Shown piece after piece: positions 45,067 to 53,953 of a stretch of DNA of 64,000 nucleotides. Source of the stretch: Betaproteobacteria bacterium (GTDB taxonomy: Bacteria > Pseudomonadota > Gammaproteobacteria > Burkholderiales > CAIKXV01); the NCBI GenBank assembly GCA_021298815.1, contig JAJTHE010000018.1, positions 1 to 64,000 on the forward strand, read 5' to 3'. Made by a program: the position numbers and the translations under genes. Numbering within the stretch: position 1 is the first letter of the stretch; every line of letters begins with the position of its first letter. The notes below the pieces were generated by a model that saw nothing but the letters and a program-made list of their open reading frames with translations, did not search any database and was not told the DNA's origin.

Positions 45067-45711
45067 TCAGCCGCGTTCGCGCTCGAGCAGTTGCTGCTTG
45101 CGTTCGATTCCCCAGCGATAGCCGCCGAGCCCGCTGTCCCCGCGCACCACCCGATGGCAGGGCACCAGCAGTGCCAGCGAATTGCCGGAGCAGGCGCGCG
45201 CCACGGCACGCGCCGCGCCGGGCCGCCCGATGCGCTCGGCCACCTCGCGGTAACTCATCGTGCTGCCCGGCGGGATCGCGCACAGCACCTGCCAGACGGT
45301 CTGCTGGAACGCGGTGCCCCGGATGTCCAGCGGCAGCTCGAACGCGGCACGGGGCAGCGCGATGCCGGCCAGCACCGCACCCAGCCAGGCCTCGAACGTC
45401 GCGTCGCTCCCGACGAATTTCGCCTCGGCGAAGCGGCTGCGCAGCGATGCCACCAGAGGGTCGGCGCGGTCGGCGAACTCGACCACGCAGACCCCACGGT
45501 CGGTGGCTGCGACAAGCACTTGGCCGAGCACGCAGGCACGTACCGAGTGCCGGATGCGCTCGCCCCTGCCACGGTTCCGGAACTCGCCGGGCGACATGCC
45601 CGGCATCGCGCCGGCGTCCCCGCAGGAACTGCCGGAGGATCCGACGCCCTCGGCGCGACGGGTGGTGGTCGAAGCTGCTGGCGCGGCCGCGGACCGCGGC
45701 AGGAGGGGCAT
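45067..45711 (-). CDS. Methylated-DNA-protein cysteine methyltransferase, Ada C-terminal derived
   Basis: A 214-residue O6-alkylguanine-DNA alkyltransferase. The active-site motif PCHRVV (Cys at about residue 185) and the preceding RGTAFQQTVWQVLCAIP and TMSYREVAERIGRP are standard for direct DNA repair. The part around residues 36-53 (PGMSPGEFRNRGRGERIR) matches the end of the AraC-type HTH and linker of Ada, not the start of Ogt. The zinc/phosphotriester domain and the rest of the HTH are missing, and upstream DNA is the cyclase gene, so this is an N-terminally truncated Ada. It follows the cyclase directly. ATG at 45711 chosen; a GTG at 45723 and an ATG at 45606 are alternatives. Confidence 0.85.
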   Translation of the reverse strand: MPLLPRSAAAPAASTTTRRAEGVGSSGSSCGDAGAMPGMSPGEFRNRGRGERIRHSVRACVLGQVLVAATDRGVCVVEFADRADPLVASLRSRFAEAKFVGSDATFEAWLGAVLAGIALPRAAFELPLDIRGTAFQQTVWQVLCAIPPGSTMSYREVAERIGRPGAARAVARACSGNSLALLVPCHRVVRGDSGLGGYRWGIERKQQLLERERG

Positions 45712-45723
45712 CGGGGCGATCAC

Positions 45724-47001
45724 TCAGGCGGGCGCACGTTCGGGGCCGGCGAGCCTGCCGGTCAGGAAGTACGAGGTCACCTGCCCCTTCCCCTTCGCGG
45801 CGAGGTATACGGGCCCTTCGAACCTGTAGCGCCCGCGCAGCCGCTTGTAGGTGATCTCGTCGACGGCGACCTGGCCGAACTCGGCGTGCGACGCGAGCCG
45901 GCTGGCCACGTTGACGGTGTTGCCCCACAGGTCGTAGACGAACTTGGTACGCCCGATCACGCCGGCGCCGACCGGGCCGGTGGCGATGCCGATGTGCAGG
46001 CCGAGCGGTGAGCCGTTGGGCGAGTGCCGGTCCTTCATGAACTGCTGCATCTGCAGCGCGGCCTCGCCCAGCGCGGCCGTGTAGTTGGGCGTGCCGGAAT
46101 TCAGGCCGCCCGCGGCCATGTAGGCATCGCCGATGGTCTTGATCTTCTCGAGCCCGTGGCGCGCCGCGATCTCGTCGAACCCGGTGAACAGCTCGTTGAG
46201 CATGTAGATCACGTCTCCCGGAGCGAGCTCCTCGGACAGTCCGGTGAAGTTGACGATATCGGCGAACATCACGGTGACGTCGGCATAGCCGTCGGCCACG
46301 GTGTCCTGCCGCTTCAGCCGCTCGGCTACCCGCGCCGGCAGCACGTTGAGCAGCAGCCGCTCGGACTTCTCCTGCGCGTCCATCAGCCGGTTGTGGGACC
46401 GCTGCAGTTCGCTCGACAGGCGCTGGCGCTCGCGCACGAAGTAGCTGATCAGCAGGTACACGATGGTCGAGATCGCGGCGAAGTTGAGCACGAAGAACAC
46501 CGCGATCGTGTGCAGCGGCAGGCCGTGGTCGCTGCCGTACGAGATGAAGTAGTCGAAGAACCCGGACACCGCCGTGAGCACCAGGTAGGCGATGAACCAG
46601 GGGATCGACTCTCGAGGGCCCTGCAGGACCATCACGCCGATCGGCGCGAGCAGCGCCCACAGCATCACCGCGGAGGCGGTGACGAAGTTGCCCATGCCCC
46701 ACTGCATCACGAACGGCACGAACAGGTAGAGCGTCACCTGCGCGAAACGGAACGCCACGAAGTTGCCCGACCGCAGGTAGTACACGAGCGTGGCCGCGGA
46801 CAGCAGCTGGAAGCCGAGCGGCACCAGGATCTCGAAGCGGATGCCGAGCGCCGTGTAGATGACCATCCACAGGCCGGCTGCGAAGATCATCAGGCCGCAG
46901 GCGAGGATCGACAGCGTCTTCTGGAGCTTCAGCTCATCGCTGTCGGTCTCTGCGATGACCGCGTCGCCCGCATGCCGCAGCAGGTCACCCAGGCCTTTCA
47001 C
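45724..47001 (-). CDS. Membrane class III adenylate/guanylate cyclase
   Basis: A 425-residue protein with six membrane helices (about residues 30-185) followed by a cytoplasmic class III cyclase domain. Catalytic signatures are FADIVNFTGLSEEL (first metal Asp), EKIKTIGDAYMAAGG (Lys and second Asp) and VYDLWGNTVNVASRL (Asp, Asn and Arg for adenine and transition state), consistent with adenylate rather than guanylate cyclase. GGGAG precedes the GTG at 47001. The cAMP made could act on cNMP-binding proteins such as the DUF294 protein at 7106, but that is only a possibility. The Ada-derived gene follows immediately. Confidence 0.92.
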   Translation of the reverse strand: MKGLGDLLRHAGDAVIAETDSDELKLQKTLSILACGLMIFAAGLWMVIYTALGIRFEILVPLGFQLLSAATLVYYLRSGNFVAFRFAQVTLYLFVPFVMQWGMGNFVTASAVMLWALLAPIGVMVLQGPRESIPWFIAYLVLTAVSGFFDYFISYGSDHGLPLHTIAVFFVLNFAAISTIVYLLISYFVRERQRLSSELQRSHNRLMDAQEKSERLLLNVLPARVAERLKRQDTVADGYADVTVMFADIVNFTGLSEELAPGDVIYMLNELFTGFDEIAARHGLEKIKTIGDAYMAAGGLNSGTPNYTAALGEAALQMQQFMKDRHSPNGSPLGLHIGIATGPVGAGVIGRTKFVYDLWGNTVNVASRLASHAEFGQVAVDEITYKRLRGRYRFEGPVYLAAKGKGQVTSYFLTGRLAGPERAPA

Positions 47002-47122
47002 GAACGCTCCCGCTCTACGATTCCATCGAAGATGGTTGCATCAACCGTCGCAACGGTCAAGCAGCGGCTCTGGCAGTTCCGCTACAATCCACGGACATCC
47101 AAAGGAAAACCGAGGAAACACC

Positions 47123-48043
47123 ATGTCGATGTCCGACCGCGATGGAATGATCTGGTTCGACGGGAAGCTCGTGCCCTGGCGCGAGGCGAACATCCACGTC
47201 CTGACGCATTCGCTGCACTACGGTCTCGCCGTGTTCGAGGGGATCCGCGCCTACAAGACGGACAAGGGCACCGCCATCTTCCGCCTGCAGGAACACATCG
47301 AGCGGATGGCCAACTCGGCGCATATCTACCAGATGCAACTGCCGTACAGCCGCGAGCAGCTGGCGGACGCCTGCCGGCAGGTGGTGCGTGAAAACAAGCT
47401 CGAGTCGTGCTACGTGCGGCCGATCGCGTTCTACGGCTCGGAAAAGATGGGCGTCTCGCCGAAGGGTGCCAGCGTGCACGTGGCGATCGCCGCCTGGCCG
47501 TGGGGGGCATACCTGGGTCCTGAGGGCCTCGAGAAGGGCATCCGGGTGAAGACCTCCTCGTTCGCGCGCCATCACGTGAACGTCACCATGGCGCGCGCGA
47601 AGTTCGCCGCGACCTATGCCAACTCGATCCTCGCCAACCTCGAAGCGACCGCCGACGGCTACGACGAGGCTATGCTGCTTGACGTCGACGGCTTCGTGGC
47701 CGAAGGGTCGGGCGAGAACGTGTTCATCGTGAAGAACGGCAAGCTGTACGAGCCCGAGCTCACCTCGGCGCTGATCGGCATCACGCGCGATGCGGTCATC
47801 CAGCTGGCGGGCGAACTTGGCATCCCGGTGATCTCGAAGCGCCTGACGCGCGACGACGTCTACATCGCCGACGAAGCGTTCTTCACCGGCACGGCCGCCG
47901 AGGTCACGCCGATCCGCGAACTCGACAACCGCCGCATCGGCAGCGGCGCGCGCGGCCCGATCACCCAGAAGATCCAGTCGCTGTACTTCGACTGCGTGCA
48001 CGGCCGCGTGCCGCGCCGCCTCGAATGGCTGACACCGGTGTGA
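47123..48043 (+). CDS. ilvE: Branched-chain amino acid aminotransferase
   Basis: A 306-residue class IV PLP aminotransferase that makes Leu, Ile and Val from their oxo acids. HVLTHSLHYGLAVFEGIRAY and VSPKGASVHVAIAAWPWG are typical. The PLP lysine is in VTMARAKFAATYANSILA, and AEGSGENVFIVKNG and FFTGTAAEVTPIRELDNR complete the fold-type IV signatures. GAGGAAACACC precedes the ATG at 47123 and a TACAAT at 47083-47088 may be a -10 box. It leads the conserved ilvE - zinc finger - waaF group. Confidence 0.96.
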   Translation: MSMSDRDGMIWFDGKLVPWREANIHVLTHSLHYGLAVFEGIRAYKTDKGTAIFRLQEHIERMANSAHIYQMQLPYSREQLADACRQVVRENKLESCYVRPIAFYGSEKMGVSPKGASVHVAIAAWPWGAYLGPEGLEKGIRVKTSSFARHHVNVTMARAKFAATYANSILANLEATADGYDEAMLLDVDGFVAEGSGENVFIVKNGKLYEPELTSALIGITRDAVIQLAGELGIPVISKRLTRDDVYIADEAFFTGTAAEVTPIRELDNRRIGSGARGPITQKIQSLYFDCVHGRVPRRLEWLTPV

Positions 48044-48061
48044 CGACCCCGGTGTGAAGAC

Positions 48062-48081
48062 GCCGGCGCGCAGGCGCCGGC
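48062..48081. terminator. GC-rich hairpin after ilvE
   Basis: GCCGGCGC (48062-48069), loop GCAG, then GCGCCGGC (48074-48081) form a perfect 8-bp stem 19 bases after the ilvE stop. There is no T tract, so it may attenuate or protect the transcript rather than end it, since the next gene starts 37 bases later in the same direction. Confidence 0.45.
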
Positions 48082-48117
48082 CTGACCGCAGCCCCTCTCC
48101 ACTCCCGGCCATACACG

Positions 48118-48345
48118 ATGTCGAACCGCTCAGACCCCGCCTCGGAAACCGGTACGGCCAATCGGGCAAGGCTGATCGAAGTGACCGCGGCGGACCTGCC
48201 GCTGCATTGCCCGATGCCGTCCATGCTGCTCTGGAACGCCCATCCGCGCGTGTTCCTGCCGATCGCCGCCAGCGGCGAGGAACTCTGCCCGTACTGCGGC
48301 ACCCGCTACCGCCTGAAGGGCGGATCCGCCACGCACGGGCATTGA
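48118..48345 (+). CDS. CHCC-type zinc-finger protein (NDUFS6-like)
   Basis: A 75-residue protein of the zf-CHCC family. Cysteines and histidine in PLHCPMP, NAHPRVFLPI and LCPYCGTRYRL would bind one zinc. In betaproteobacteria it is usually encoded beside ilvE and waaF, as here. Homologs are related to the NDUFS6 subunit of complex I, but the role in bacteria is unknown. Confidence 0.9.
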   Translation: MSNRSDPASETGTANRARLIEVTAADLPLHCPMPSMLLWNAHPRVFLPIAASGEELCPYCGTRYRLKGGSATHGH

Positions 48346-48373
48346 ACCCAGCATCGCGCAGGCGGCACCGCGC

Positions 48374-49441
48374 ATGACCCGCAGCGCACTGGTGGTCGCG
48401 CCCGCCTGGGTCGGCGACACGATCCTCGCGCAGCCGATGCTGGGGCTGATCCGGCGTTCAGACCCGTCGCTCGCCATCGACCTGCTCGCGCCCCCGTGGA
48501 CGGCCGGGCTGGCCGCACGCCTGCCGGGGGTACGCAACGTCATCGAGGCGCCGTTCCGGCATGGCCAGCTCGGCCTCGGCGCGCGCCGTGCGGTCGCCCG
48601 AACCGTCGCCGGGCATGGCTATGCGAAGGCCTGGGTGCTGCCCAATTCGTTCAAGTCCGCGCTGGTTCCCTGGTTCGCCGGGATCGGCGATCGCATCGGC
48701 TACGTCGGCGAGTGGCGGCACTGGCTGCTCACCGATGCGCGCACGCTCGACGAGGCGCGCCTGCCGACCATGGCCCAGCGCTTCGCCGCGCTCGCGCTCG
48801 CCCCGGGGGCGGCATTGCCAGACCTGCCGCAGCCGGTGCTCGAGACGGATCCGGCTGCCCGCGCAGCGACGCTACAACGGCTCGGGCTGGACGCCGGCCG
48901 TCCGATCGCGGCGCTCTGCCCGGGTGCCGAGTACGGCCCGGCCAAGCGCTGGCCGCCGAGCCAGTTCGCCACCCTGGTCGACCGGCTGGTGGCCGACGGC
49001 TTCCAGGTCTGGCTGTTCGGGTCCGCGAAGGACCAGCCGATCACGGCCGAGATCTGCACGATGTCGCAGGCACGGACCCGGGCCGCCCCGGTGGACCTCG
49101 CCGGGCGCACCTCCCTCGCCGAAGCGATCGACCTGATGTCGCTCGCCGCACTGGTGGTCAGCAACGATTCCGGCCTGATGCATGTCGCCGCCGCCCTCGA
49201 CCGCCCGATGGTCGCGCTCTACGGATCGAGCAGCCCGCGCTTCACGCCGCCGCTGTCCGCGCGCGCCGTCGTCGAAACCCTGGGCCTGCCCTGCAGCCCC
49301 TGTTTCAGGCGGGAATGTCCCCTCGGCCACTTCCACTGCATGCGGCAACTGACGCCGGATCGCGTACTCGATACGATCGGCGGCATCCTCCGATCGCCAC
49401 CTCCACCCGCCCAGCCTCCCCCGCCTGCCGCCCGGCCATGA
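48374..49441 (+). CDS. waaF: ADP-heptose:LPS heptosyltransferase II
   Basis: A 355-residue glycosyltransferase of family 9. It adds the second heptose to the inner core of lipopolysaccharide. The N-terminus SALVVAPAWVGDTILAQPML, the middle PNSFKSALVPWFAGIGDRIGY, the region ALCPGAEYGPAKRWP and SNDSGLMHVAAALDRPMVALYGSSSP are family hallmarks. CSPCFRRECPLGHFHCM follows near the C-terminus. The end is Pro/Ala-rich. Its stop overlaps the next start (ATGA at 49438-49441). Confidence 0.95.
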   Translation: MTRSALVVAPAWVGDTILAQPMLGLIRRSDPSLAIDLLAPPWTAGLAARLPGVRNVIEAPFRHGQLGLGARRAVARTVAGHGYAKAWVLPNSFKSALVPWFAGIGDRIGYVGEWRHWLLTDARTLDEARLPTMAQRFAALALAPGAALPDLPQPVLETDPAARAATLQRLGLDAGRPIAALCPGAEYGPAKRWPPSQFATLVDRLVADGFQVWLFGSAKDQPITAEICTMSQARTRAAPVDLAGRTSLAEAIDLMSLAALVVSNDSGLMHVAAALDRPMVALYGSSSPRFTPPLSARAVVETLGLPCSPCFRRECPLGHFHCMRQLTPDRVLDTIGGILRSPPPPAQPPPPAARP

Positions 49442-49881
49442 AGACGCTCATCTATGCCAGTTCCCAGGAATGCGAGATCGCGTTCTACCGGGCGTTCGAC
49501 GCCGCCGACCTGTCGGCGATGATGGCGGTATGGGCCGAGGAGGACGACATCGTCTGCGTGCATCCCGGCGGCCCGCGCCTGGCCGGGATCGAAGCGGTGC
49601 GCGAGTCCTGGCGCCAGATCTTCGCGTCGGGACCCGGGCTGCGGGTGCGCCCGACCCAGCCTCTGGTCACCTCGACGCTGCAGACCGCGATCCACACACT
49701 GCACGAGAACCTGTCGGCACCGGGCGAGTCGCGCCCGTTCGTGCCGATGATCGCGACCAACATCTACCTGCGTACCGAGCGCGGCTGGCGGCTGCACCTG
49801 CACCATGCATCGCCTGCCCCCGAGCATCCGCCGGTCGGCGATGCCGGCGCCGACGCGGGGCCGCCGCCGATCCTGCATTGA
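49438..49881 (+). CDS. NTF2-like (SnoaL/DUF4440-type) protein
   Basis: A 147-residue protein with an NTF2-like fold: AFYRAFDAADLSAMMAVWAE at the N-terminus, HPGGPRLAGIEAVRESW and IATNIYLRTERGWRLHLHHAS later. Such proteins bind small ligands or act as isomerases or hydratases; no catalytic set can be named. It is translationally coupled to waaF upstream and overlaps the next gene (TTGA). A Pro-rich tail follows residue 125. Confidence 0.85.
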   Translation: MKTLIYASSQECEIAFYRAFDAADLSAMMAVWAEEDDIVCVHPGGPRLAGIEAVRESWRQIFASGPGLRVRPTQPLVTSTLQTAIHTLHENLSAPGESRPFVPMIATNIYLRTERGWRLHLHHASPAPEHPPVGDAGADAGPPPILH

Positions 49882-50870
49882 GCGGCACCCGCCCGGCCGC
49901 CGCACCCCGGTTCCAGGCCCCCCGCTGGCTGAGCGGCGCGCATGCCCAGACGATCTACGCGTCGAAGTTCTGCCCGCAGCCCCAGGTGTCGTATCGGCGC
50001 GAGCGATGGGACACGCCCGATGGCGACTTCATCGACGTCGACTTCACCGTCGCCCCCTCGGCCGTGGCCGGTGCGCCCTGGCTGGTGCTGTTCCACGGAC
50101 TCGAAGGCAGTTCGCACAGCCACTATGCGCGCACCCTGATGCACCTGGCGTGCCGGCTGGGATGGAACGGCGCGGTGCCGCACTTTCGAGGCTGCAGCGG
50201 CGAGCCGAACCGGCTGGCGCGCGCCTACCATTCGGGCGACACGCCGGAGGTCGACTGGATCCTGCGCCGCGTCGCCGCCCGCGCGGCGGGGGCCCCGCTG
50301 CACGCGGCGGGCGTCTCCCTCGGTGGCAACGTGCTGATGAAGTGGGCGGCCGAACGGGGCAGCGACGCACAGGGCGTGATCGATTCGGCGATCGCCGTCT
50401 GCGCGCCGGTGGACCTTTGCGCGGCCGGCGCGGCGCTGGAACGCGGGTTCGCTCGCTTCTATGCGCTGAACTTCCTGCAGACGCTCAAGCGCAAGGCGGC
50501 GGCAAAGCTGCTGCGCTTCCCGGGCCTGTTCGATCCGGCGCGGCTGCGCCGTGCACGCACCATGCGCGAGTTCGACGATGTGTTCACGGCGCCCCTGCAC
50601 GGCTATCGCGATGTCGACGACTACTGGACGCGCGCGAGCTGCCGGCCGGGGCTCGGTGCGGTCGCGGTGCCGTCGCTGATGATCAACACACTGGACGACC
50701 CGTTCCTGCCCGCGGCGGCGCTGCCGCAGCGCCACGAGGTGTCGGCCCAGGTCACGCTCGACCATCCGGCAGCCGGCGGGCATGTCGGCTTCGTCGGCGG
50801 ATCGCCACCGGGACATACCCGCTGGCTCGCGCGGCGCGTCGCGTCCTTTCTGGGCGCACCTCTCGCGTGA
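49878..50870 (+). CDS. YheT-like alpha/beta hydrolase
   Basis: A 330-residue alpha/beta hydrolase of the YheT/EMB8 family. The nucleophile Ser is in AAGVSLGGNVLMKW, the acid is likely in MINTLDDPFLP and the His in AAGGHVGFVGG. The oxyanion loop HGLEGSSHSHYARTL is typical. The likely start is TTG at 49878, overlapping the upstream stop (TTGA); no ATG occurs before the core fold. Substrate unknown. It ends the ilvE - zinc finger - waaF - NTF2 - YheT run. Confidence 0.85.
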   Translation: MSGTRPAAAPRFQAPRWLSGAHAQTIYASKFCPQPQVSYRRERWDTPDGDFIDVDFTVAPSAVAGAPWLVLFHGLEGSSHSHYARTLMHLACRLGWNGAVPHFRGCSGEPNRLARAYHSGDTPEVDWILRRVAARAAGAPLHAAGVSLGGNVLMKWAAERGSDAQGVIDSAIAVCAPVDLCAAGAALERGFARFYALNFLQTLKRKAAAKLLRFPGLFDPARLRRARTMREFDDVFTAPLHGYRDVDDYWTRASCRPGLGAVAVPSLMINTLDDPFLPAAALPQRHEVSAQVTLDHPAAGGHVGFVGGSPPGHTRWLARRVASFLGAPLA

Positions 50871-50943
50871 CGTCGCGTCGCGGTGCCGCGTGACGGTCCG
50901 GTGAAGCCTCGATGAAGGGCGCTCCGGGCCGTGAACCAGTTGT

Positions 50944-50972
50944 TTGACACCCCGGCAGGGCGCCGGTTTAAA
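50944..50972 (+). promoter_or_regulatory. Sigma70-type promoter for phosphomannomutase gene
   Basis: TTGACA at 50944-50949 and TTTAAA at 50967-50972 are 17 bases apart, an excellent sigma70 -35 and a good -10 in a high-GC context. The gene start is 57 bases downstream. A CCCC/GGGG hairpin (about 50988-51000) lies in the leader. Confidence 0.7.
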
Positions 50973-51029
50973 TCCTCTGATCGATCGCCCCAAACGGGGG
51001 CCCGCCCCGCTTCCAAGGACACCACCAAC

Positions 51030-52436
51030 ATGCCCCCTGCTTCCCCCGCCCAAGGCAACGCCGGCACGCCCGCGGCCGAGATCTTCAAGGCCTACGACAT
51101 CCGCGGCATCGTCGACCGCACGCTCACCGTCGAGGCGGTCGAGCAGATCGGACGTGCGATCGGTTCGGAAGCCCTCGCGCGCAATGCACGCACGGTCGCG
51201 ATCGGCCGGGACGGCCGCCTGTCGGGCCCGAAGCTGAGCGACGCGCTCGCCCGCGGCCTGCGTGCCGCCGGCGTCGACGTGCTGGACGTCGGCCTGGTCG
51301 CGACGCCGATGGTCTACTACGCCGCCTGGGAACAGGCCGGCGGGTCGGGCGTGATGGTCACCGGCAGCCACAACCCGCCAGACTACAACGGCCTGAAGAT
51401 GCTGCTCGCGGGCACCACCCTCGCCGGCGAGGACATCCAGAAGCTGCGCGCCCGCATCGTGTCCGGGGACCTCGCCACCGGCGCCGGTGGCTACCGCACC
51501 GCCGACGTCGGCGAGGCCTACATCGCGCGTATCGCCTCGGACCTGAAGCTGGCCCGCCCGATGAAGATCGTGGTCGACTGCGGCAACGGCGTGGCCGGGG
51601 CCTATGCGCCGGAGCTCTACCGCCGGCTCGGATGCACGGTCGAGGAGCTGTTCTGCGAGGTCGACGGCAGCTTCCCGAACCACCATCCGGACCCGTCGCA
51701 GCCCAAGAACCTGCAGGACCTGATCGCCGCGCTGAAGGCAGGCGATGCGGAAGTCGGCCTTGCCTTCGACGGCGACGGCGACCGGCTGGGCGTGGTCACG
51801 TGCGACGGCAACATCATCTATCCGGACCGCCAGCTGATGATGTTCGCCGAGGACGTGCTGTCGCGCAACCCGGGCGCGCAGATCATCTACGACGTGAAGT
51901 CCACGCGCAACCTCGCGCCGTGGATCACCGTGCGCAAGGGCGTGCCGGTGATGTCCAAGACCGGCCACTCGTTCATCAAGGCGCGCATGAAGGAAACCGG
52001 CGCCCTGCTCGCGGGCGAGATGAGCGGGCATGTGTTCTTCAAGGAGCGCTGGTACGGCTTCGACGACGGGCTGTATGCCGGCGCCCGCCTGCTGGAGATC
52101 CTCTCGCGCGTCGCCAATCCGTCCGCGGCGCTCGATGCACTGCCCGACGCGGTGAGCACGCCGGAGCTGAACATCCAGCTCGCCGAGGGCGAGAACCATG
52201 CGCTGATCGCCGGCCTGCAGGCCTCGGCGACCTTCGAGGGCGCCCGCGAGGTGATAACCATCGATGGCCTGCGCGTCGAGTATCCCGACGGCTTCGGGCT
52301 CGCGCGTGCCTCCAACACCACGCCGGTGATCGTGCTGCGTTTCGAGGCCGACGACGAGAAGGCCCTGGAACGCATCAAGCAGGACTTCCGCCGCGTGCTG
52401 ACCGCGGCGAAGCCGGGCATCGTCCCTGGCTTCTGA
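51030..52436 (+). CDS. Phosphomannomutase/phosphoglucomutase
   Basis: A 468-residue alpha-D-phosphohexomutase (AlgC/ManB type). It interconverts hexose 6- and 1-phosphates for polysaccharide and lipopolysaccharide precursors. The phosphoserine loop is MVTGSHNPPDYNG, the metal loop is AFDGDGDRLGV, and the sugar-binding loop is GEMSGHVFF. KAYDIRGIVD near residue 20 is typical. The ATG at 51030 is preceded by AAGGA; upstream in-frame ATG at 50931 is before the promoter and is unlikely. It is monocistronic on this reading. Confidence 0.94.
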   Translation: MPPASPAQGNAGTPAAEIFKAYDIRGIVDRTLTVEAVEQIGRAIGSEALARNARTVAIGRDGRLSGPKLSDALARGLRAAGVDVLDVGLVATPMVYYAAWEQAGGSGVMVTGSHNPPDYNGLKMLLAGTTLAGEDIQKLRARIVSGDLATGAGGYRTADVGEAYIARIASDLKLARPMKIVVDCGNGVAGAYAPELYRRLGCTVEELFCEVDGSFPNHHPDPSQPKNLQDLIAALKAGDAEVGLAFDGDGDRLGVVTCDGNIIYPDRQLMMFAEDVLSRNPGAQIIYDVKSTRNLAPWITVRKGVPVMSKTGHSFIKARMKETGALLAGEMSGHVFFKERWYGFDDGLYAGARLLEILSRVANPSAALDALPDAVSTPELNIQLAEGENHALIAGLQASATFEGAREVITIDGLRVEYPDGFGLARASNTTPVIVLRFEADDEKALERIKQDFRRVLTAAKPGIVPGF

Positions 52437-52499
52437 CCGCCCGGCGCGACGGCAAGCCGCCGCGACCCGAGCCTGCCCGGGCCGCGCGGCAGGCGATGG

Positions 52500-53525
52500 T
52501 CATTCCACCCGGATCTTCGCCTCCGCCACCAGTTTCGCCCATTTCGCGAGGTCGGCCTGTATCTGCGCGGCGAACGCCTCCGGCGTACCCGCCGCGGGCT
52601 CGAAACCCTGGCTCGCGAGCGATGCGCGCACCTCGCCCACCTGCAGCACGCGCGCGACGTCGCCGTTGACCCGGGTGACCACCGCGCGCGGCATCGCCGC
52701 CGGACCGAGGATGCCGAACCAGGTCGTGGCCTCGTAGCCGGGCAGCGTCTCGGCGATCGTCGGCAGTGCCGGCATCGAACCCACCCGCTTCGGACCGGTC
52801 GAGGCGAGCAGGCGCAGCTTGCCGCTCTGCGCATGCGGCAGCGTGTTCGACAGGGTGTCGAACAGCAGCGTCACATGCCCGCCGAGCAGGTCGGTCATCG
52901 CCGCCGCACCGCCCTTGTACGGTACATGCACCATGTCGACCTTGCCCATCACCTTGAACAGTTCCCCGGCCAGGTGGGATCCGGTGCCGGTGCCGAACGA
53001 GGCCATGTCGAGCTGGCCGGGCCGTGCACGCAGCAGCGCGATCAGGTCCTTCACCGTCTTCACCGGCAGCGACGGATGCACGACCAGGCCGAGCGGCGCG
53101 GCGGCCACGTTCACCACCGGCGTGAAGTCCTTCACCGGATGGAACGGTGCCTTGCTCACCGCGGGGTTTATCGCATGCGTGGATGCGGTGGCGAACAGCA
53201 GTGCGTAGCCATCGGCAGGCTGTCGCGCAACATGTTCGGTGGCGATCGCCCCTGACGCGCCACCACGGTTCTCGATGAGCACCGGCTGCCCCCAGGCATC
53301 GCCCAGGCGCTGCCCGATCTGCCGGGCCAGCGCGTCGGTCGCGCCGCCGGGGGGGAACGGGACGACGAGCCGCACCGGCTTCGAAGGCCAGGCTTGCGCG
53401 AACGCGCCGGCGACCGGTGCGACCAGCAGCGCGAACGCGATCGCGCGGCCGAGCCCGCGGGCGGAAGGAGCCCCCGCGGCCGGAGCAGGCGCAGCAGGCA
53501 TGATGGCTGAGCGGGCAGCCGTCAT
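52500..53525 (-). CDS. Bug-family tripartite tricarboxylate receptor
   Basis: A 341-residue Bug/TctC receptor of standard type. The signal peptide ends near [28 protein letters not shown] begins the mature protein, and [32 protein letters not shown] and [18 protein letters not shown] are the ligand loops. Its start (53525) overlaps the RutC-like gene stop by four bases (ATGA), so the two are co-translated. The ligand may be the compound handled by that enzyme. Confidence 0.93.
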   Translation of the reverse strand: MTAARSAIMPAAPAPAAGAPSARGLGRAIAFALLVAPVAGAFAQAWPSKPVRLVVPFPPGGATDALARQIGQRLGDAWGQPVLIENRGGASGAIATEHVARQPADGYALLFATASTHAINPAVSKAPFHPVKDFTPVVNVAAAPLGLVVHPSLPVKTVKDLIALLRARPGQLDMASFGTGTGSHLAGELFKVMGKVDMVHVPYKGGAAAMTDLLGGHVTLLFDTLSNTLPHAQSGKLRLLASTGPKRVGSMPALPTIAETLPGYEATTWFGILGPAAMPRAVVTRVNGDVARVLQVGEVRASLASQGFEPAAGTPEAFAAQIQADLAKWAKLVAEAKIRVE

Positions 53526-53917
53526 GCCGGAAGATAGGCGGTGGCCGCCACCTCGACCAGGAATTCCGGCTTCACCAGGTCTGCACGCACGCAGTAGCGC
53601 GCCGGAGGCTTGCCCGGAAAGTACTCGCGATAGACTTCGTTGAACGCCGCATAGTCGCCGAGATCCTTCAGGAAGATCTGGTTCATCGCGACATCGGCCA
53701 GCGTGCCGCCAGCCGCCTCGACCACCGCGCGGATCGCGTCGAGCACGCAGCGGGTCTGCGCCCGCACGTCGCCGACGCCGACGATCGCACCGGCGGCATC
53801 GAGCGCCAGCATGCCCGAGACATGCACGACCCGCTGCCCGGCATCGACCCGGACACCGGGCGAATAGGGTGCGAGCGGCGGCGCGGAACCGGGCGGGATC
53901 ACGGGCACATGGGCCAT
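53522..53917 (-). CDS. RidA-family protein, RutC-like
   Basis: A 131-residue RidA-superfamily enamine/imine deaminase. Residues such as the conserved Arg in [20 protein letters not shown] and the segment [20 protein letters not shown] match RutC closely. RutC acts on aminoacrylate-type intermediates in pyrimidine breakdown, but no other rut gene is here, so the exact substrate is unknown. It is upstream of a Bug receptor gene and overlaps its start by four bases. Confidence 0.9.
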   Translation of the reverse strand: MAHVPVIPPGSAPPLAPYSPGVRVDAGQRVVHVSGMLALDAAGAIVGVGDVRAQTRCVLDAIRAVVEAAGGTLADVAMNQIFLKDLGDYAAFNEVYREYFPGKPPARYCVRADLVKPEFLVEVAATAYLPA

Positions 53918-53953
53918 CGGTCTGTCTCCTGGACTTGGAAGCGGAGCACGAGT

